DNA of 64,000 bases from Bettongia penicillata ogilbyi (GCA_023548195.1 JAJHZJ010000311.1:6550811-6614810); one strand, 5' to 3'; shown: positions 22,932 through 35,095, numbered from the stretch's first letter. Made by a program: numbers and translations. The notes: generated by a model from the letters alone, not told the origin.

Positions 22932-22974
22932 TATATACCTGTGAAAGACAAAAAATAATTCAGGATTTAAATAA

Positions 22975-23115
22975 GGGCATTCATTCAACAAATATGTATT
23001 GAGTGTTTGTTATTTTAGGCCCTATATTAGACATTCAGAGCAATATAAAGATGAATAAGGTATGTCCCTTGTCTTCATAGAGCTTACAGTATAGTAAGGG
23101 AAATAAGAAATGTAC
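22975..23115 (-). mobile_element. L2/MIR-type tail
   Basis: The phrases 'cattcaacaaatatgtattgagtg' and 'catagagcttacagtatagtaagg' are the reverse of the L2/MIR 3' end. Confidence 0.65.
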
Positions 23116-23128
23116 CCACATGTGCATG

Positions 23129-23155
23129 CACACACACACACACACACACACACAC
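23129..23155. repeat. (CA)n microsatellite
   Basis: About 13 perfect CA units. Confidence 0.97.
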
Positions 23156-23159
23156 GAGC

Positions 23160-23890
23160 AAAATACCAAGTGGAATGTGAGGATGTAGAATTCCACAAAG
23201 TGCTACATTAGGGAAGACAAAACAGATATTTTTACTACCCCTAGAACATTCCCATAGAAATTAAAGGAACTTTTGTATCAGGCAACTGCCATCTAGCTTG
23301 ATACAGTATAAGTATGAAGCATTTTTTTTCTAATAGATCTGATCACTAAATACCACACCACGTGAATCAAAGAATTTTCTTCAATATTTCATTTAGCTCA
23401 TGGAGCTCTCTCTCTTATCTGCCCCTAATCCTAGGAATTCACAGCTGCCCTGCATGGAAATAGTTAAATGACATGTAGTGTCATGATGCCATCTCCTGGT
23501 ATTATTTACCAGCTGTGGGGAGGGACAGAATACCTGGCTGAGACCAGAGTGTAGACTAGAGATCATTTGGGTTTTAATTTAGGGAACTCTTTCTTTTCCC
23601 CACCCCCTGCTCCCAAGACAGGGGAGTGTTTCACAAATTGGGCAAAGATTGGTGAGGTTTTGAGCGACCTGGGGAATCATCCAGGGTAGATTCATAGGCA
23701 CACAATGGCAATTCAAAAGCAACCACATGGGTTTCAATATTGAATGCAAATTGCCCTATCTTGATGACAGACAATTTCCAACCTGTCATCTCTTAATGAG
23801 TCTCTCTGATCACAAAAGCAAGTTGGTGTACACTTGGGGCCCCATCATTTTTCTTTTTAGAAACAATACAGGATTTCCTGAAGAACTTGT
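23160..23890. other. Unassigned intergenic sequence
   Basis: No gene or nameable repeat seen. An 85-codon plus-strand frame (23727-23981) shows no recognisable domain. Confidence 0.4.
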
Positions 23891-23894
23891 ATCT

Positions 23895-24000
23895 TTATTC
23901 TATAATAACACCTGTAGTATCTACCTCATAGGTCTATTGAGAGACTCAAATAAGATAATGTACATAAAGTGCAAATCTTAAGTGCTCTGTAAATGACAGT
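23895..24000 (+). mobile_element. MIR tail
   Basis: The phrases 'tctacctcataggtctattgagag' and 'gtacataaagtgcaaatcttaagtgctctgtaaatg' fit the MIR 3' half. Confidence 0.7.
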
Positions 24001-24119
24001 CATTCTCATTATCCAATGGAAGATATGTAGTGCTGAGTACTGTTCAGTTTCTCTCTGGAGGAGCAGCTTTCCTGATTTTCCTCCTGTGTTACACTGTCAT
24101 ATTGAAAATGCCTGGATGC

Positions 24120-24660
24120 TTTCAGCATTACCTCCCTCCTCCCCCACCACCATATCTCATTGTCTGCCTATTTGAATTCTTACTAATTCCTTAAAACCTA
24201 GCTCTAGTGTCATTTTCACTATAGAGTCTTCCTTTATTCTCTAGTTACATGGGATTCCTTCCCTTTTTGTCCTCAGGCACTTAGGGTCATAGGATCCTAT
24301 CTATGATTCTAAGTGTTCATGGACCTGGAAGCAAACTATTCCAACCCCTTCATTTTTACAGATGAGGGAACAAGGAAAGGCCCAGAGAAATAAGTGACTT
24401 ACATCTGGTCACACAGATAATAAATGGAAGAACTGGGATTTGAACCCAAGTACCCTGATTCCAAAACCAGTATATTTTCCTATGTAACCCACAGTTGAGT
24501 AAAATATTCCACTGTGTACTTTGGTCATTGGTAGGTATGTCATTGTCCATGAGATTCTAAGCTTCTTGAGGGCAGAGACCATTTTTTTCTATATCCTTCT
24601 ATCCCCAGAACTTACAATAATAAATATTGGTAGACATTACTGAAAAATTCTTTCATAGAA
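24120..24660 (+). mobile_element. L2 3' end split by a SINE
   Basis: L2 phrases 'ttccttaaaacctagctctagtgtc' and later 'gcttcttgagggcagagacc' and 'ctatccccagaacttacaataataaatattgg' flank an inserted SINE. Confidence 0.75.
24289..24488 (-). mobile_element. MIR-type SINE within L2
   Basis: It shows 'atttttacagatgagggaac', 'tctggtcacacagataataaatgg' and 'gggatttgaacccaagtaccctg'. Confidence 0.8.
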
Positions 24661-24892
24661 TCAAATTCACCTTTTAAAAAAAATTAAAGTAGAAAAGCAT
24701 AATGTCACTGTTGGCTTTGTGTCAATAATGTACAAAATATGTAAAGTTAAAATCATCTCTATCCAATAAGTTGATCAAAGAAATTATGAGATTTATGTAA
24801 AATATACTCAGAGCAACTGGGGCACAGTTCTTGTGCTGGGCTGTTGATTCTGATAGGAATAACCAAGAATACATATGACTTTCCTCTTCTGT

Positions 24893-25095
24893 ATCAGTGG
24901 TTCTTAATCATCGTCGTGGATTCCTTTTAGATCTCAGAGATTCCTTCTCAAAACAATGTTTTCAAATAATGGAAGGAAATAATAAATTTCAGCTACAGTT
25001 GGTGAAAGTGAAGATGTCTCAGACTCTCCCCACCCACAATTTATCCACCCATTCCCTGGGGATGGTCTTTAGACCCTGGTTTAAGAATCCCTGCT
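24893..25095 (+). repeat. Unclassified interspersed repeat (related to 41195-41360)
   Basis: The phrases 'cagtggttcttaatcatc', 'gtggattccttttag', 'gattccttctcaaaacaatgttttcaaat' and 'ggtttaagaatccctg' share order and wording with the copy near 41.2 kb. The style recalls old hAT relics. I could not name the family. Confidence 0.5.
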
Positions 25096-25099
25096 CCAC

Positions 25100-26400
25100 A
25101 TCATTCACTCCCACAACTTTCATTTGCATCTCTATGCTGATGTTCCTGCATTTACATGACCAGCCCTCACATCTCCCTTGAGTTCTGGTCCTTCATATCT
25201 GATTGCCTGCTAATCACACTTTCACTTAGATGTTTCCCCCTATACCTCAAACTTAGCACATCCAAGGCTAAACTTCACATATTTTTTCAAAGCTGTGACT
25301 CCTTTCAAAGTCCTTGTTTTTGTTAATGGCATAACCATCTTCCCAGTGACATAGGCCAGGAGTCTTGCCATCATATCTGATGCTTCCCTTACCTTCATTC
25401 CCCACATCCAATCAACTACCAAGTCATGCCAATTCACCATAACTTTCCCCCCTCTCCATTCCTTTCTATATGTGCTGTTGACCACTCTAGTTTAGGCTTT
25501 CATCATCTCTTGTCTGGACTATATTAAGAGCTTCCAAAGAGGTTTTCCTGACTCTAGCCTCTTCCTTCTCCAACTTTCAGAGTAATCTTCCTAATGTACT
25601 GCTCTGATCATGCTGTTCCCTTGCTTCAAAATCTTCTATAGTTCCACAGGGCATGCAGCCAAAGGCAAAATACAAACTCCCAACCCTTGAATTTGAATAA
25701 CTCAATTTATCTTTCCAACTTTATTTCACATTGGCATCCCCATTTACATTTCAATTAGACTGAACTCCTAAGGGGTCCCTGATCTTTCCATGCTCTCTTT
25801 CCTGTGGTATAGTTGTGTTGGCTGGCGTTTTTGCCTGGCGTATCCTTCCTCTTTTAAAACCCAGTTCAGGTGTCATTTCACATGAACAAAGCCTTCAACT
25901 CATCCTCCTAGTTGAAATTAATCACTCTCTTAGCTTCCTCTAGAGTATTCACATAATGAATGTCATGTTATACATTCTGCATACCTCCTATTAATAATAA
26001 TAGCAAACATTTATATAGCACCTTAAGATTTGAAAAGTCTTTTAAATGTGTTTTTAAAAATTGATCATTAAATATTATTATATCATTTAACCCTAGGAAT
26101 TAGGTGCTATTACTATTCCTATTTTATAGCTCAGAAAACTGAGGCAGATAGAGGTTAAGTGACTTGTCCAGGGTCACACAGACAGTAAGTGTCTGAGGTC
26201 AGATTTGAAATTAGACTGACTCTAAACCCAAAAGTTTATCCACTGCTATATCCAGCTGCCAGAATTATTACAATATTACCCAATGAGTTCTCTGAGTGCA
26301 AGACTCTGTGTCATTACCATTGTTGCATCCCACTACCAAACACAATGCCTTGCACATTGTAGATACTTACTAAGTATTCATTTAATTTAATTGAGTAGGA
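25100..26400 (+). mobile_element. L2 3' half, SINE-interrupted
   Basis: About 1 kb reads in L2 order: 'gttttcctgactctagcctc', 'gatcatgctgttcccttgc', 'ttaaaacccagttcaggtgtc'. The terminal part (ctctgagtgcaagactctgtgtc.. to ttaattgag) lies after the SINE. Open frames here are shadows. Confidence 0.75.
25979..26261 (-). mobile_element. MAR1-type SINE within L2
   Basis: It carries 'aacatttatatagcaccttaag', 'gacttgtccagggtcacacag' and a worn head 'ccactgctatatccagctgcc'. Confidence 0.85.
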
Positions 26401-26594
26401 GGTGTTAATTTAGTCAGTCTGCTCCAAGATAGTTTGACCAGAGAAATTAAAATTATATCTATAAAACTGCAGTAAGCTGTCAATATTCATTTATACCTTC
26501 ATGTAAATGAGCATATTGTCTGTTTTTCCCAGAAAAAATTTTAATGGAGGCAGTTGGGGAGGAAGGGAAGGGAGATCATTCAACCTTTGGAATT

Positions 26595-27028
<434 letters not shown>

Positions 27029-27404
27029 TATAGAATGAGAAAGCTATGAATACAGAGAACAAATTTTGCAGACTTCACAATTGTCTAGGAATAAATCTTT
27101 TGTAAAGTTTCTTTCATTTCTCCAGAGTGGAAAAATTTTAAAGCGTCTAGTGAAAGAACAAAGTATCTGAGAGGTCACAGTCTTGGATTTTGTTCTTGGT
27201 GACTGGTGGACATGCTCAGAGGCTTGGTTTAGTCTCTGTGTTTCCAACTACCTACCTTTGAGAAGGTACCATCCCTGAAAAGCTCCCAGGAGAGAGTCAG
27301 TCTGACTTCCAAGCTTGTTAAAGAGAAGGTAATCATGTAAATCAGCTGTTCAGTGCTAACTGGAAAATATTGTGTACATGTTGTCATCCAGAAGGAAAGA
27401 TAAC
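27029..27404. other. Unassigned intergenic sequence
   Basis: Nothing recognised between the purine tract and the next MIR. Confidence 0.4.
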
Positions 27405-27570
27405 TTGGATCATAGATTTATAGCTGGACTTCTGAGATATTTTAGCCTAACCCTCACACTTTACTGATGGGAAAATTGAGGCCCAAAAGTCTCATGAAAT
27501 AAACAAGGTCATACTTTTAAACTAGGTCTTTTGATTCCAAATCTTCACTATGACATCACCTTGGAAAAGT
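27405..27570 (-). mobile_element. MIR-type SINE
   Basis: The phrases 'ttactgatgggaaaattgaggcc', 'aaggtcatacttttaaactagg' and 'cttcactatgacatcacc' fit an antisense MIR. Confidence 0.65.
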
Positions 27571-28740
27571 TATTTCTAAGAAGAAGAAACAAGGTTACTG
27601 AAAATTCCTTTCCTTGGTGACAGACACATGGTTGACATAAGACCCAGAGACATTTGCAACATTTTCTGAAATCCAAAGTTCATCTCAGTGATTAGTAGTT
27701 CCTTCTCCAGTCCTTTGATGTGATTTGACTTGATGAATGTCAGAGACTGGAAGAGAGAAGAAGGGCAAACTGTTGGGGCATAGGATCAAGTACCTTCAAT
27801 GTTGCTGGGCCGCAGCCCACTGAAGGCTTGCTCCAGTTTCAGGGTGTTCTTGCAAGTGTGCCAATTCAAAGAACAGCATGTTATACACAGTACTTTTCAA
27901 GGTTAGACTTTTTTTTTTGGCGACTTCATCCTCATAAATTAGCAGGAAAAGCTCTTTGGCCCTGGATGACCGAGCCCTGTTCCTGCAGTCAGTGGGCGGA
28001 GAAAGCATTCATTGAACTAATGGTGGTGGTACAGAGTTGCCAAGGCTCCCTAGGGTCTAATCCAAAGCCACCTGGCTAATGGAAATCCTGCCGGTGGTTT
28101 AGACAGCCTCTCCCAGCAATCTCACAAGGAAGGGCTGGATGAAACTGAGCAAGGGAGCTGTCCGAAGTAGGCAGGGTCAGCATTCAAAAGCATTTTTTAT
28201 TTACTGCAAAGTATTGGAGACTGTGCTAAGTTAGGAAGTCGGAACCTTCAGTTAGGAGGGAGGAAATTTCTTAATGCGGTGGGAGGTGGGGTAGGAATGG
28301 AGAAGGTACTTTTCACTTTTCTGGGAGAGATAGAATTCTTTTAAATAAAACAAATGAGTTAATACATTTTTAAAAACCATTTTCTCTCTTTCCATTGGTA
28401 GAAGTAGGTCCATCATTAAAACTGAATATAACCCATAAGCAAAAGTATTGGATATTAATTAATCCTGCCCTAGAAAATGTACCAAAAAGTGACCGTTTCA
28501 CATACGTTTTTCCTCTCAGTCTGACTTGCTCCATAGGACACAACTGGAAAAAAAGAAAACAAAAATCATCTTCTGAATTATTCACTGTCCTGACATAAAA
28601 TACCTTGGGGAAGAGGGTATAAATAAGCAACTATGTCAAAGAATAGGTTAACCTAATGCATCTAAGAGATTATTACAACAAAAGCTAGAACCCTTTGACA
28701 CCTGACCTCCCTCCATCCCATAACAATGAAAGGAATGGAG
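27571..28740. other. Unassigned intergenic sequence
   Basis: No exon or nameable repeat seen. Overlapping open frames of 70-86 codons occur near 27.8-28.6 kb and carry no recognisable motif. Confidence 0.4.
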
Positions 28741-28744
28741 TAGA

Positions 28745-29030
28745 GACCATCTTTGTGCAGAGATTTACAATGCTTTAAAGTTTGTAAAGCACTATACTTA
28801 TGTATGCATGCATGTGTATATTATATAGCTATTTTACATATGTAGGTGTACATACATGAAATTTTATCTTCACAACAACCCTGGCAAGTACAGGGTTGAG
28901 GAAACCTGAGGCAGGCAAATGTTAAACCTCTTACCCAGGGCCACAGAGTTACTAAGTATCTGAGGCAGAATTTGAACTCAGGTCTTCCTGACTCAAAGAC
29001 CAGCATCCTATACACTACACCATCTACATA
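28745..29030 (-). mobile_element. MAR1-type SINE with TA/TG-rich insert
   Basis: The phrase 'ttaaagtttgtaaagcactatac' is followed by 'gtatgcatgcatgtgtatat', then 'cacaacaaccctggcaag', 'acccagggccacagagttac' and 'aggtcttcctgactc'. Confidence 0.75.
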
Positions 29031-29450
29031 AAAGCATGATTTGTATTTTTTAAAAGGTCATAAGCATCAGATGATGGTCTAATTTTTGAGGCTAGAATTT
29101 TCACACATATAAATATATAGCATTTACAAGCTGAGACCTTTGTTCTGTCTAAAAATTTATTTTGATTTAAAGTTTTGATTCAAAGTACATTTAGTTTATG
29201 AACAATAACTTACAGATTATGTGAACAGTATGACAAGTATGTCCAATTGACATTGTCCAGTTCTTATGTTGAAAAATTTCTGTATCTGAAACCTTTCCAT
29301 TCCTGCAAATATAAACTTTCCTTCCATTTTCAACACTAGGCCAACTTAACAAGAGATGGGAAGCCCCTAGATTAATTTTAGTTAGCCTTCATGCTTACTA
29401 TAAAATCTAATTTTCTTCCTGACTTCCGAAATCAATGACAAAAAGGAATG
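29031..29450. other. Unassigned intergenic sequence
   Basis: AT-rich; nothing recognised. Confidence 0.4.
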
Positions 29451-29454
29451 ATTC

Positions 29455-30120
29455 TTTGGTTGTCAGAACCAGCTTGCAATTGTGGTATTCCATCCCTTCG
29501 GCTGTAAACGGAATTGGGGGGGTGGGCAAAAGTCAAGGAAAATACATGTTTTAGGAAGTTTCTTCGTTGAGGCACAAGCTCAGATCTCACATGAACTGTC
29601 TCGGGTCAGGTAAAGGTGAGGGCTTAACCACTGAGCTCTCATGAGGCCCCCCAGAGAACAGCTGAGAATTGAGGAGTGAGACGCCAGCTATCTTGTTTTC
29701 CCACCTCTTCTCAGTGGGAACTTGCTGGGGAGAGCATCCCACCCTTGAGACTGGTCTATGGTCTGAGCACACCTGTTGTTGATTGGCTCGGGGGCTGAGA
29801 GCACGCTGTCCATGAGCGAACTACGCATCTGGGAGAGCTTAACTGGGGACAGGGAAGCCGGAGAGGAGAGTTTTCCTTTCTCCTCGGGAGGGAGAAGGAG
29901 GCTCCAGTGGGGAGAACTCATCCTGCATGTCAACATGGAGCCTGTATCAGTAATAAAGCCTACACCTCTGCTTCACTCTGGCCGTCTCTTCTCTCATGAG
30001 TTTATCCGGCTGATCACCGAAGACCTGGACAGGTAGACCGACCCGGTAGCCCATGGCAGTTAGGCCGGGCATTTCTTCACTAGTTAAAACCTCACTCTTG
30101 GGATCCTGGAAGGGAACAGT
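29455..30120 (+). mobile_element. Candidate endogenous-retrovirus solo LTR
   Basis: This 0.65-kb block is richer in GC and CpG than its surroundings. It has an inverted CCAAT (ATTGG near 29780) and an AATAAA at 29952-29957. After that comes the 'cctctgcttcactctggccgtctcttctctcatgag' style seen at R-U5 of many LTRs. No gag/pol and no clear primer-binding site follow, so a solo LTR is the simplest reading. I could not fix the ends or a duplication. Confidence 0.5.
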
Positions 30121-30309
30121 TTGTACCAGGACAGGTTTCCTACTTCCTACCTAATTTGGCCACGTTCAGCCCTGTGTTGAATGTTATATTTTTTTTGTTT
30201 TGCTTTCTTCATCTTTGACCTGCAATCTACTCAGTATTTAGAATTTCCAGTGAGGAAATTCCCTTTCTAAAAACATTTATAGTATTATCCCCCTGGGACC
30301 CTAAGATTA

Positions 30310-31210
30310 AATCTGTCAATCAATGAATCTTGCTAATTGCCTACTATGTGCTGGGCACTGTGATAAAGTTTGGGGATACAAAGAATGGCAAAAAAAATAA
30401 TTTAATGGAGAAGATAACATGAAAAACAGTTATGTTCAAACATGCTATATACAGAATAAATTAGGGATAACCAATAGAGGGAAGGTATTAGAATTTTTAA
30501 TTATTCATTTATTTGTTTTCAGTTTTCTACAATCTCTTCCATATGTCTTAGATTTTCTTCTCCTTCCTCCCTCCTCCATCCCTGAGATGGCTTGCAATCT
30601 TATATGGATTCTGCACATACATTCTTATTAAACACATTTCCACATTAGTCATGTTGCATAGAAGAATTAAAATGAATGGGAGAAACCATGAGAAAAACAA
30701 AAACGTAACACAAGAGAAAATATTCTGCTTCGTTCTGCGATCCAATTCCATAGGTCTTTCTCTGGATGTGGAAGACATTTTGCCTCAAGAGTCCTCTAGG
30801 AATGTTTAAGTCCTTGTATTGCTATGAAGGGTTACATCTACCAGAAAAGTTCCTCGCACACTGTGGTTGTTACTGTGTACAATGTTCTGCTGGTTCTGTT
30901 CCTTTCACTCAGCATCAGTTCATATAAATGGAAGGCACTAGAATTAAGCGGGACTGGGAGTCAGGGAACCTCTGAAGTGGAAATGAGGAGGGAGACAATT
31001 CCAGAGTGGAAAGTCTCACATACAGCATAGCAAAGAGGCTGGTATGGCTAGAATACAGAGAATGCAGCAAGTAATGAAGGACTTTGAAAGTCAAATCGGG
31101 CATTTTATATTTGGTCTTGGAGTTTGACAGGGAGCTACTGGAGTTTATTAGATAGGAGGATGACATAGACTTTTATTAAGATCAATTTGACAGCTGAGTA
31201 GAGGGTAGAT
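30310..31210 (-). mobile_element. L2 3' segment split by an L1
   Basis: The reverse of the L2 terminus 'caatcaatgaatcttgctaattgcctactatgtgctgggc' starts it. After the L1 it continues with 'aatgaaggactttgaaagtcaaatcgggc' and 'gggagctactggagtttattagatagg', also present in the EPC2-intron L2 at 58.0 kb. Confidence 0.75.
30496..30929 (-). mobile_element. 5'-truncated L1 with 16-bp TSD
   Basis: The module 'tctcttccatatgtcttag', 'ccctgagatggcttgcaatc' and 'ggtctttctctggatgtgg' is L1. Direct repeats GGAAGGTATTAGAATT (30480-30495) and GGAAGGCACTAGAATT (30930-30945) match at 14 of 16 bases. Confidence 0.85.
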
Positions 31211-31224
31211 TACAGTTTTCTCTT

Positions 31225-31514
31225 CCACATTGCAACTTTCCCCAGCAGTTTCACCATATCACCAGTCAGCATAAGAAATTAGATGGGAATTTGGGGGAAG
31301 TTTTACAGAAGCCACAGATGATAGATGAAGGCCAGAAGATGACACAGAATCTATGAACAAATACTCCAAATTTTACAATAAAGTAAACAACCTCCCCCCA
31401 AAAATTCGTATTTCTTCTCTGGCATAAATGGAAGGCCAAAAAATTTTATCAGGATTTTCCAGGTCCTGGGGCACTGTACTCCTGAACCCCATGATGTGGA
31501 GGGAACAACTATAG
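31225..31514. mobile_element. Tigger-like relic, related to 54005-54318
   Basis: The right end, 'gaaccccatgatgtggaggg' then 'aacaactata', is close to the inverted repeat of Tigger elements (CAGTTG.CCCTCC.. in reverse). The body shares 'gtcagcataag', 'atgggaatttggggg' and 'ggattttccaggtcctggggc' with the copy at 54 kb. Confidence 0.6.
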
Positions 31515-31654
31515 AGTGGAGAGAGATGTGAGCCAGAAAGACTTGTCCTGGTTTGCATAGCTGGAGTGTGCCAGAGGTTGGCCTGTGCCCTAATTCTTCT
31601 TGACCTGGAGTCTGGTTCTCCAACTACTACCCTAAGCTGAGTCTTGTTAACAAG

Positions 31655-31910
31655 GTAATAACTAGCATTTAGTTAATTAACTGACTTTAAAGTCTGCAAA
31701 GTGTTTTATGTATACTATATCTTTTGAGCTTTACAACAAGGCAATGAGGAGGAATGAATGCAGGGTATGAATAACACCATAGATAAGGGAGCTTTGGGTC
31801 AGAGAGATAAAATGCCCATTGTCTGTGGTCATTCAGCTACTCAGAAAGATTTGGACCAGTGTCTTCTGGGATGCCAAGTCCATGACTTAATGCATTATAC
31901 CTATTCCAGG
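31655..31910 (-). mobile_element. Diverged MAR1/MIR SINE
   Basis: The phrases 'taactagcatttagttaatt', 'aagtctgcaaagtgttttatg' and 'ctttacaacaaggcaatgagg' fit the 3' half of MAR1 in reverse. Confidence 0.6.
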
Positions 31911-31919
31911 TTACTTTCT

Positions 31920-33075
31920 TTTTTAAATTTTATTTTGAATTTATGGAATAAAACAAGCATTTTCATAACAGTACAATAAAAAGATGATTGTACATTGAAC
32001 TGCAAATCTACTATGCACAACTTGCCATTTCTTTCAACTATAAACAAAATTGTCGTGTAAATTTCTTTTTTTTCTTCCTTCTCACATCCCCACCCTAGAA
32101 ATGGCTACCATTAGACACAAATAGGTATGTGTGTATATATGTGTGTGTGTGTGTATACAAATATATATGGTGTAAAATACATACTAGTATATAATGTGGT
32201 ACATTTACCATGTATATACACATAGCATATAATATAACATATATATGTATATTTATACATATTCTATTTACCAATTCTTTCTCTGGATGTAAATATCTTT
32301 CTTCATGCATCCTTTGTAGTTAGAGTATTTATAATAGACGAATATTGTTTGTTTGTGTTCATCTTTCGTTGCCGAAGAAGACCATGCCATCAAGAAATAA
32401 TGACATGACTTGCATGTCAGACAAAATAACTTCTTAGCTGAAAGTAGTTCTTAAAACAATATCTTCATTACTGTATACACTGTTCTCTTGGTTCTTTCTG
32501 CTCATTTCATTATTTTTTGCAAATCTTTCCATGTTTTTCTAAAATCATTGAGTTCATCATTTCTTATAGCACAGTAGTATTCCATTACATTCCATTACAT
32601 AATATTCCATTACAGCCATTCCCCAACTGAAGGGCGCAATTTCTAATTAGTTCTTTGTGACCACAAAAAGAGTTGTTACAAACATTCTAGAACACACAGG
32701 TTCTTTTTCTTTTTGGAAACAGACCAAGTAGAAATAGACCAATATTCCCAGGACAAAAGGTATAGATAGTTTAATAACTCTTTGGGCATAATTCCAGATT
32801 GCTCTCCAAAGTGATCAGTTCACAATTCCACCAACAATGAATTAGTGTCCCAATTTTTCCACATCCTCTCCAACATTTCTCACTTTCCCCTTCTATCATT
32901 TTAGCCCATCTGGCATATGTAAAATGATATCTCAAAGTTGTTTTAATCAGTATTTCTCTGATCAATAATGATTTAGAGCATTTTATGATTACTTCATTGG
33001 AAAACTGCCTGTTCACATCCTTTGACCATTTATCAATTGGGGAATGATTCACATTCTTATATATTTGAATATTTT
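31920..33075 (-). mobile_element. L1 3' portion (separate subfamily)
   Basis: It begins 'ttttaaattttattttgaatttatgg', has a TG/TA microsatellite at 32125-32265, then the usual order 'caattctttctctggatg', 'catttcttatagcacagtag', 'ccattccccaactgaaggg'. A minus-strand open piece (33052-32771) reads SLLIREILIKTTLRYH and KCWRGCGKIGTLIHCWW, the L1 ORF2 C terminus. Confidence 0.85.
32357..32430. mobile_element. Truncated SINE end inside the L1
   Basis: The sequence 'gttcatctttcgttgccg', 'aagaagaccatgcc' and 'atgacatgacttgcatgtc' equals one end of the SINE at 2542-2853. The rest of that SINE is missing. Confidence 0.65.
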
Positions 33076-33590
33076 AACGTGTATATGCATGCTTTGTTGT
33101 CCAAGGTAAATTTTATCAAAATATAGTTGCCTTATCTACTTTAGCCATAACTTTGTAGGAGATTATAATTGCCTTTTTTGCATCAGTTGAAGCATAATAA
33201 ATTCTACTCCAACCCGTTACCTTCTAATTCATCCCATTACTACTCTACTATTAGATAGCTCAAGTAGATCTGAAGTTCTTCTCCCTAATTATTTGAAAAC
33301 AATGACTCTGATGATGTGACCACATTAAGAAAATTAAGTTGGAAAAATATGGAGCTAGAAAATGTCAGCCTCACTTCTATTTCTAAGGGATATTTCCACT
33401 ACCCTTTGGTCTTTCATCTTTAGATTTGTTGGTAATGCTTGTCATGCTCAATCTCAAATCAGTCATTAATAAATAGTTCTTTCACCTGAGGACTCTGGGT
33501 AACCTACTTTATCATTAGACTTCATTTTCAGAAGATACAACGAGAAATCTCATCTTTGTTACTGGTTTGCCTATTTGGTTCCATAAGATG
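33076..33590. other. Unassigned AT-rich sequence
   Basis: Nothing recognised with confidence. Confidence 0.4.
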
Positions 33591-33594
33591 AGAG

Positions 33595-33695
33595 ACAGAG
33601 AATGTAAACTCCTCAGAGGCAGGGGATATTTTGTTTTTCTTTATATTTCCAACATATCACCCAGTGTCTGGAGCATATTAAATGCTTACATAGGG
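33595..33695 (+). mobile_element. L2 3' tail
   Basis: The phrases 'gtaaactcctcagaggcagggg' and 'cacccagtgtctggagcatattaaatgc' fit. Confidence 0.65.
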
Positions 33696-33799
33696 AATGG
33701 AGTAGGGGTTGTCTTTATGCAGATATGTATTTGTTGACTACTGAAGGATAAAGGTACCCTCTCTGAGGTGCACGTCTAGGGGTTCAGAAATTGCATTCA

Positions 33800-34053
33800 T
33801 TGGGCAACTAGGTCATGGAGTCGATAGACGTTTGGGCCTGGAGTCAAGAAGCATCCTCCTCCTGAGTTTAACTCTGGTCTCAGACACTTCCTATCTGGGT
33901 GACCCTGGGCAAGTCAATTAATCCCGTTTGCCTCAGTTCCTCATCTGTAGTGAACTAGAGAAGGAAAGGGAAAACAACTCCAGTATCTCCACCAACAAAA
34001 CCACATATAGGGTCAAGATGACTCAGATGTGACTGAAATGACTGAGCAATGAC
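33800..34053 (+). mobile_element. tRNA-derived marsupial SINE, sense, with TSD
   Basis: It reads from the tRNA head (gggcaactaggtcatggagtc) through 'gggtgaccctgggcaagtcaa' to 'gtgactgaaatgactgagc'. AATTGCATTCA (33789-33799) and AATTACATTCA (34054-34064) flank it with one mismatch. Confidence 0.85.
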
Positions 34054-34064
34054 AATTACATTCA

Positions 34065-34840
34065 GGACATTGCAAAGTCTAGTGGGTTTTATTATCATCT
34101 AGGAAGCTTTTTGACCTTGTTTCTACTAGTCTCTTTCTTTATTTTCATCTTGCTTTGTGAAAAGTAAGTGACTGAATGGAGACAAATGAAAAAAAGTCTC
34201 CATAAGGGGAGCGGGAGGTGAAGGTGGCCTATCACTGTCAGGGACTAATAGAACAGAGGATTGGCAAGTAGCATTGAGAGACTGAGGAATTACAGATGGA
34301 ATTACAGTATTTAACTGTTAACTGAAAACTACTAAAAGCAAACGTAAAGTCATTCTAGATGGAGGAGGTATGAAAAGCTATGGGCAGACTTCTGCATCAA
34401 ATAATAAACAAGATGGAGAACCAGACCTTTTTCTCTGATCCCCTTTACCTCTCCAACACAGAAATTATACATCAAAGATAAAGAATCTTTGGTTGTCTCC
34501 ATGATCTAGGACATCTGGAATCTAAAAGAAGATTTTAAAAAACCTAAACAACATTCTTTTAACCCATGAATTCCTATATTGAGCTCACTCAGCATCCCTC
34601 CTCCATAGTCTACACTCCCAGCATTGAGGGTGCACTAGTCAACCCCCACTGGCTAGCAATAAAAGCTAACCCCACATCAGGTTTCTCCTCACTCTTTCCC
34701 ATACCGTGAAGATTCCAGCTCTAAGCTGTGGAAATCTGCTCAGTCAGGAAAGATAGCTAGTGTACCTCTGTGGTGCTCCAGACCACAGAAGTTCACTGGG
34801 GCCGCACAGCCAGAGCTTCCAAGACAGTCTTCTGTAACAG
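34065..34840. other. Unassigned intergenic sequence
   Basis: A segment at 34570-34740 has an AATAAAAG and a C/T-rich follow-on that could be an LTR end, but the evidence is thin. No gene is visible. Confidence 0.35.
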
Positions 34841-34844
34841 TAAC

Positions 34845-35095
34845 CGCAATTAACATTTATATAGGGCTTACTGTGTGCCAGGAACTGTGCTAAACACTTG
34901 GATCCTCACAACAACCCTGGGAGGTAGGTGCTATTATTATCCCCATTATTTTTATAGATGAGGAAACTGAGGCAGATAGAAGTTAAGTGACTTACACAAG
35001 GTTACACAGTCAGTAAATATTTAAGGCCACATTTGAAGTCAGGTCTCCCTGACTCCAGGACCAATAATCTATCAAGGTGCCGCCTAGCTGTTCCA
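34845..35095 (-). mobile_element. MAR1-type SINE
   Basis: The full order runs from 'aacatttatatagggcttac' and 'gaggtaggtgctattattatcc' through 'cacaaggttacacagtcag' to 'aaggtgccgcctagctg'. Confidence 0.85.

Noticed and set aside
29776..30036. 86-codon open frame in a GC-rich block
   Set aside because: It lies across a candidate LTR with AATAAA in it and shows no domain.
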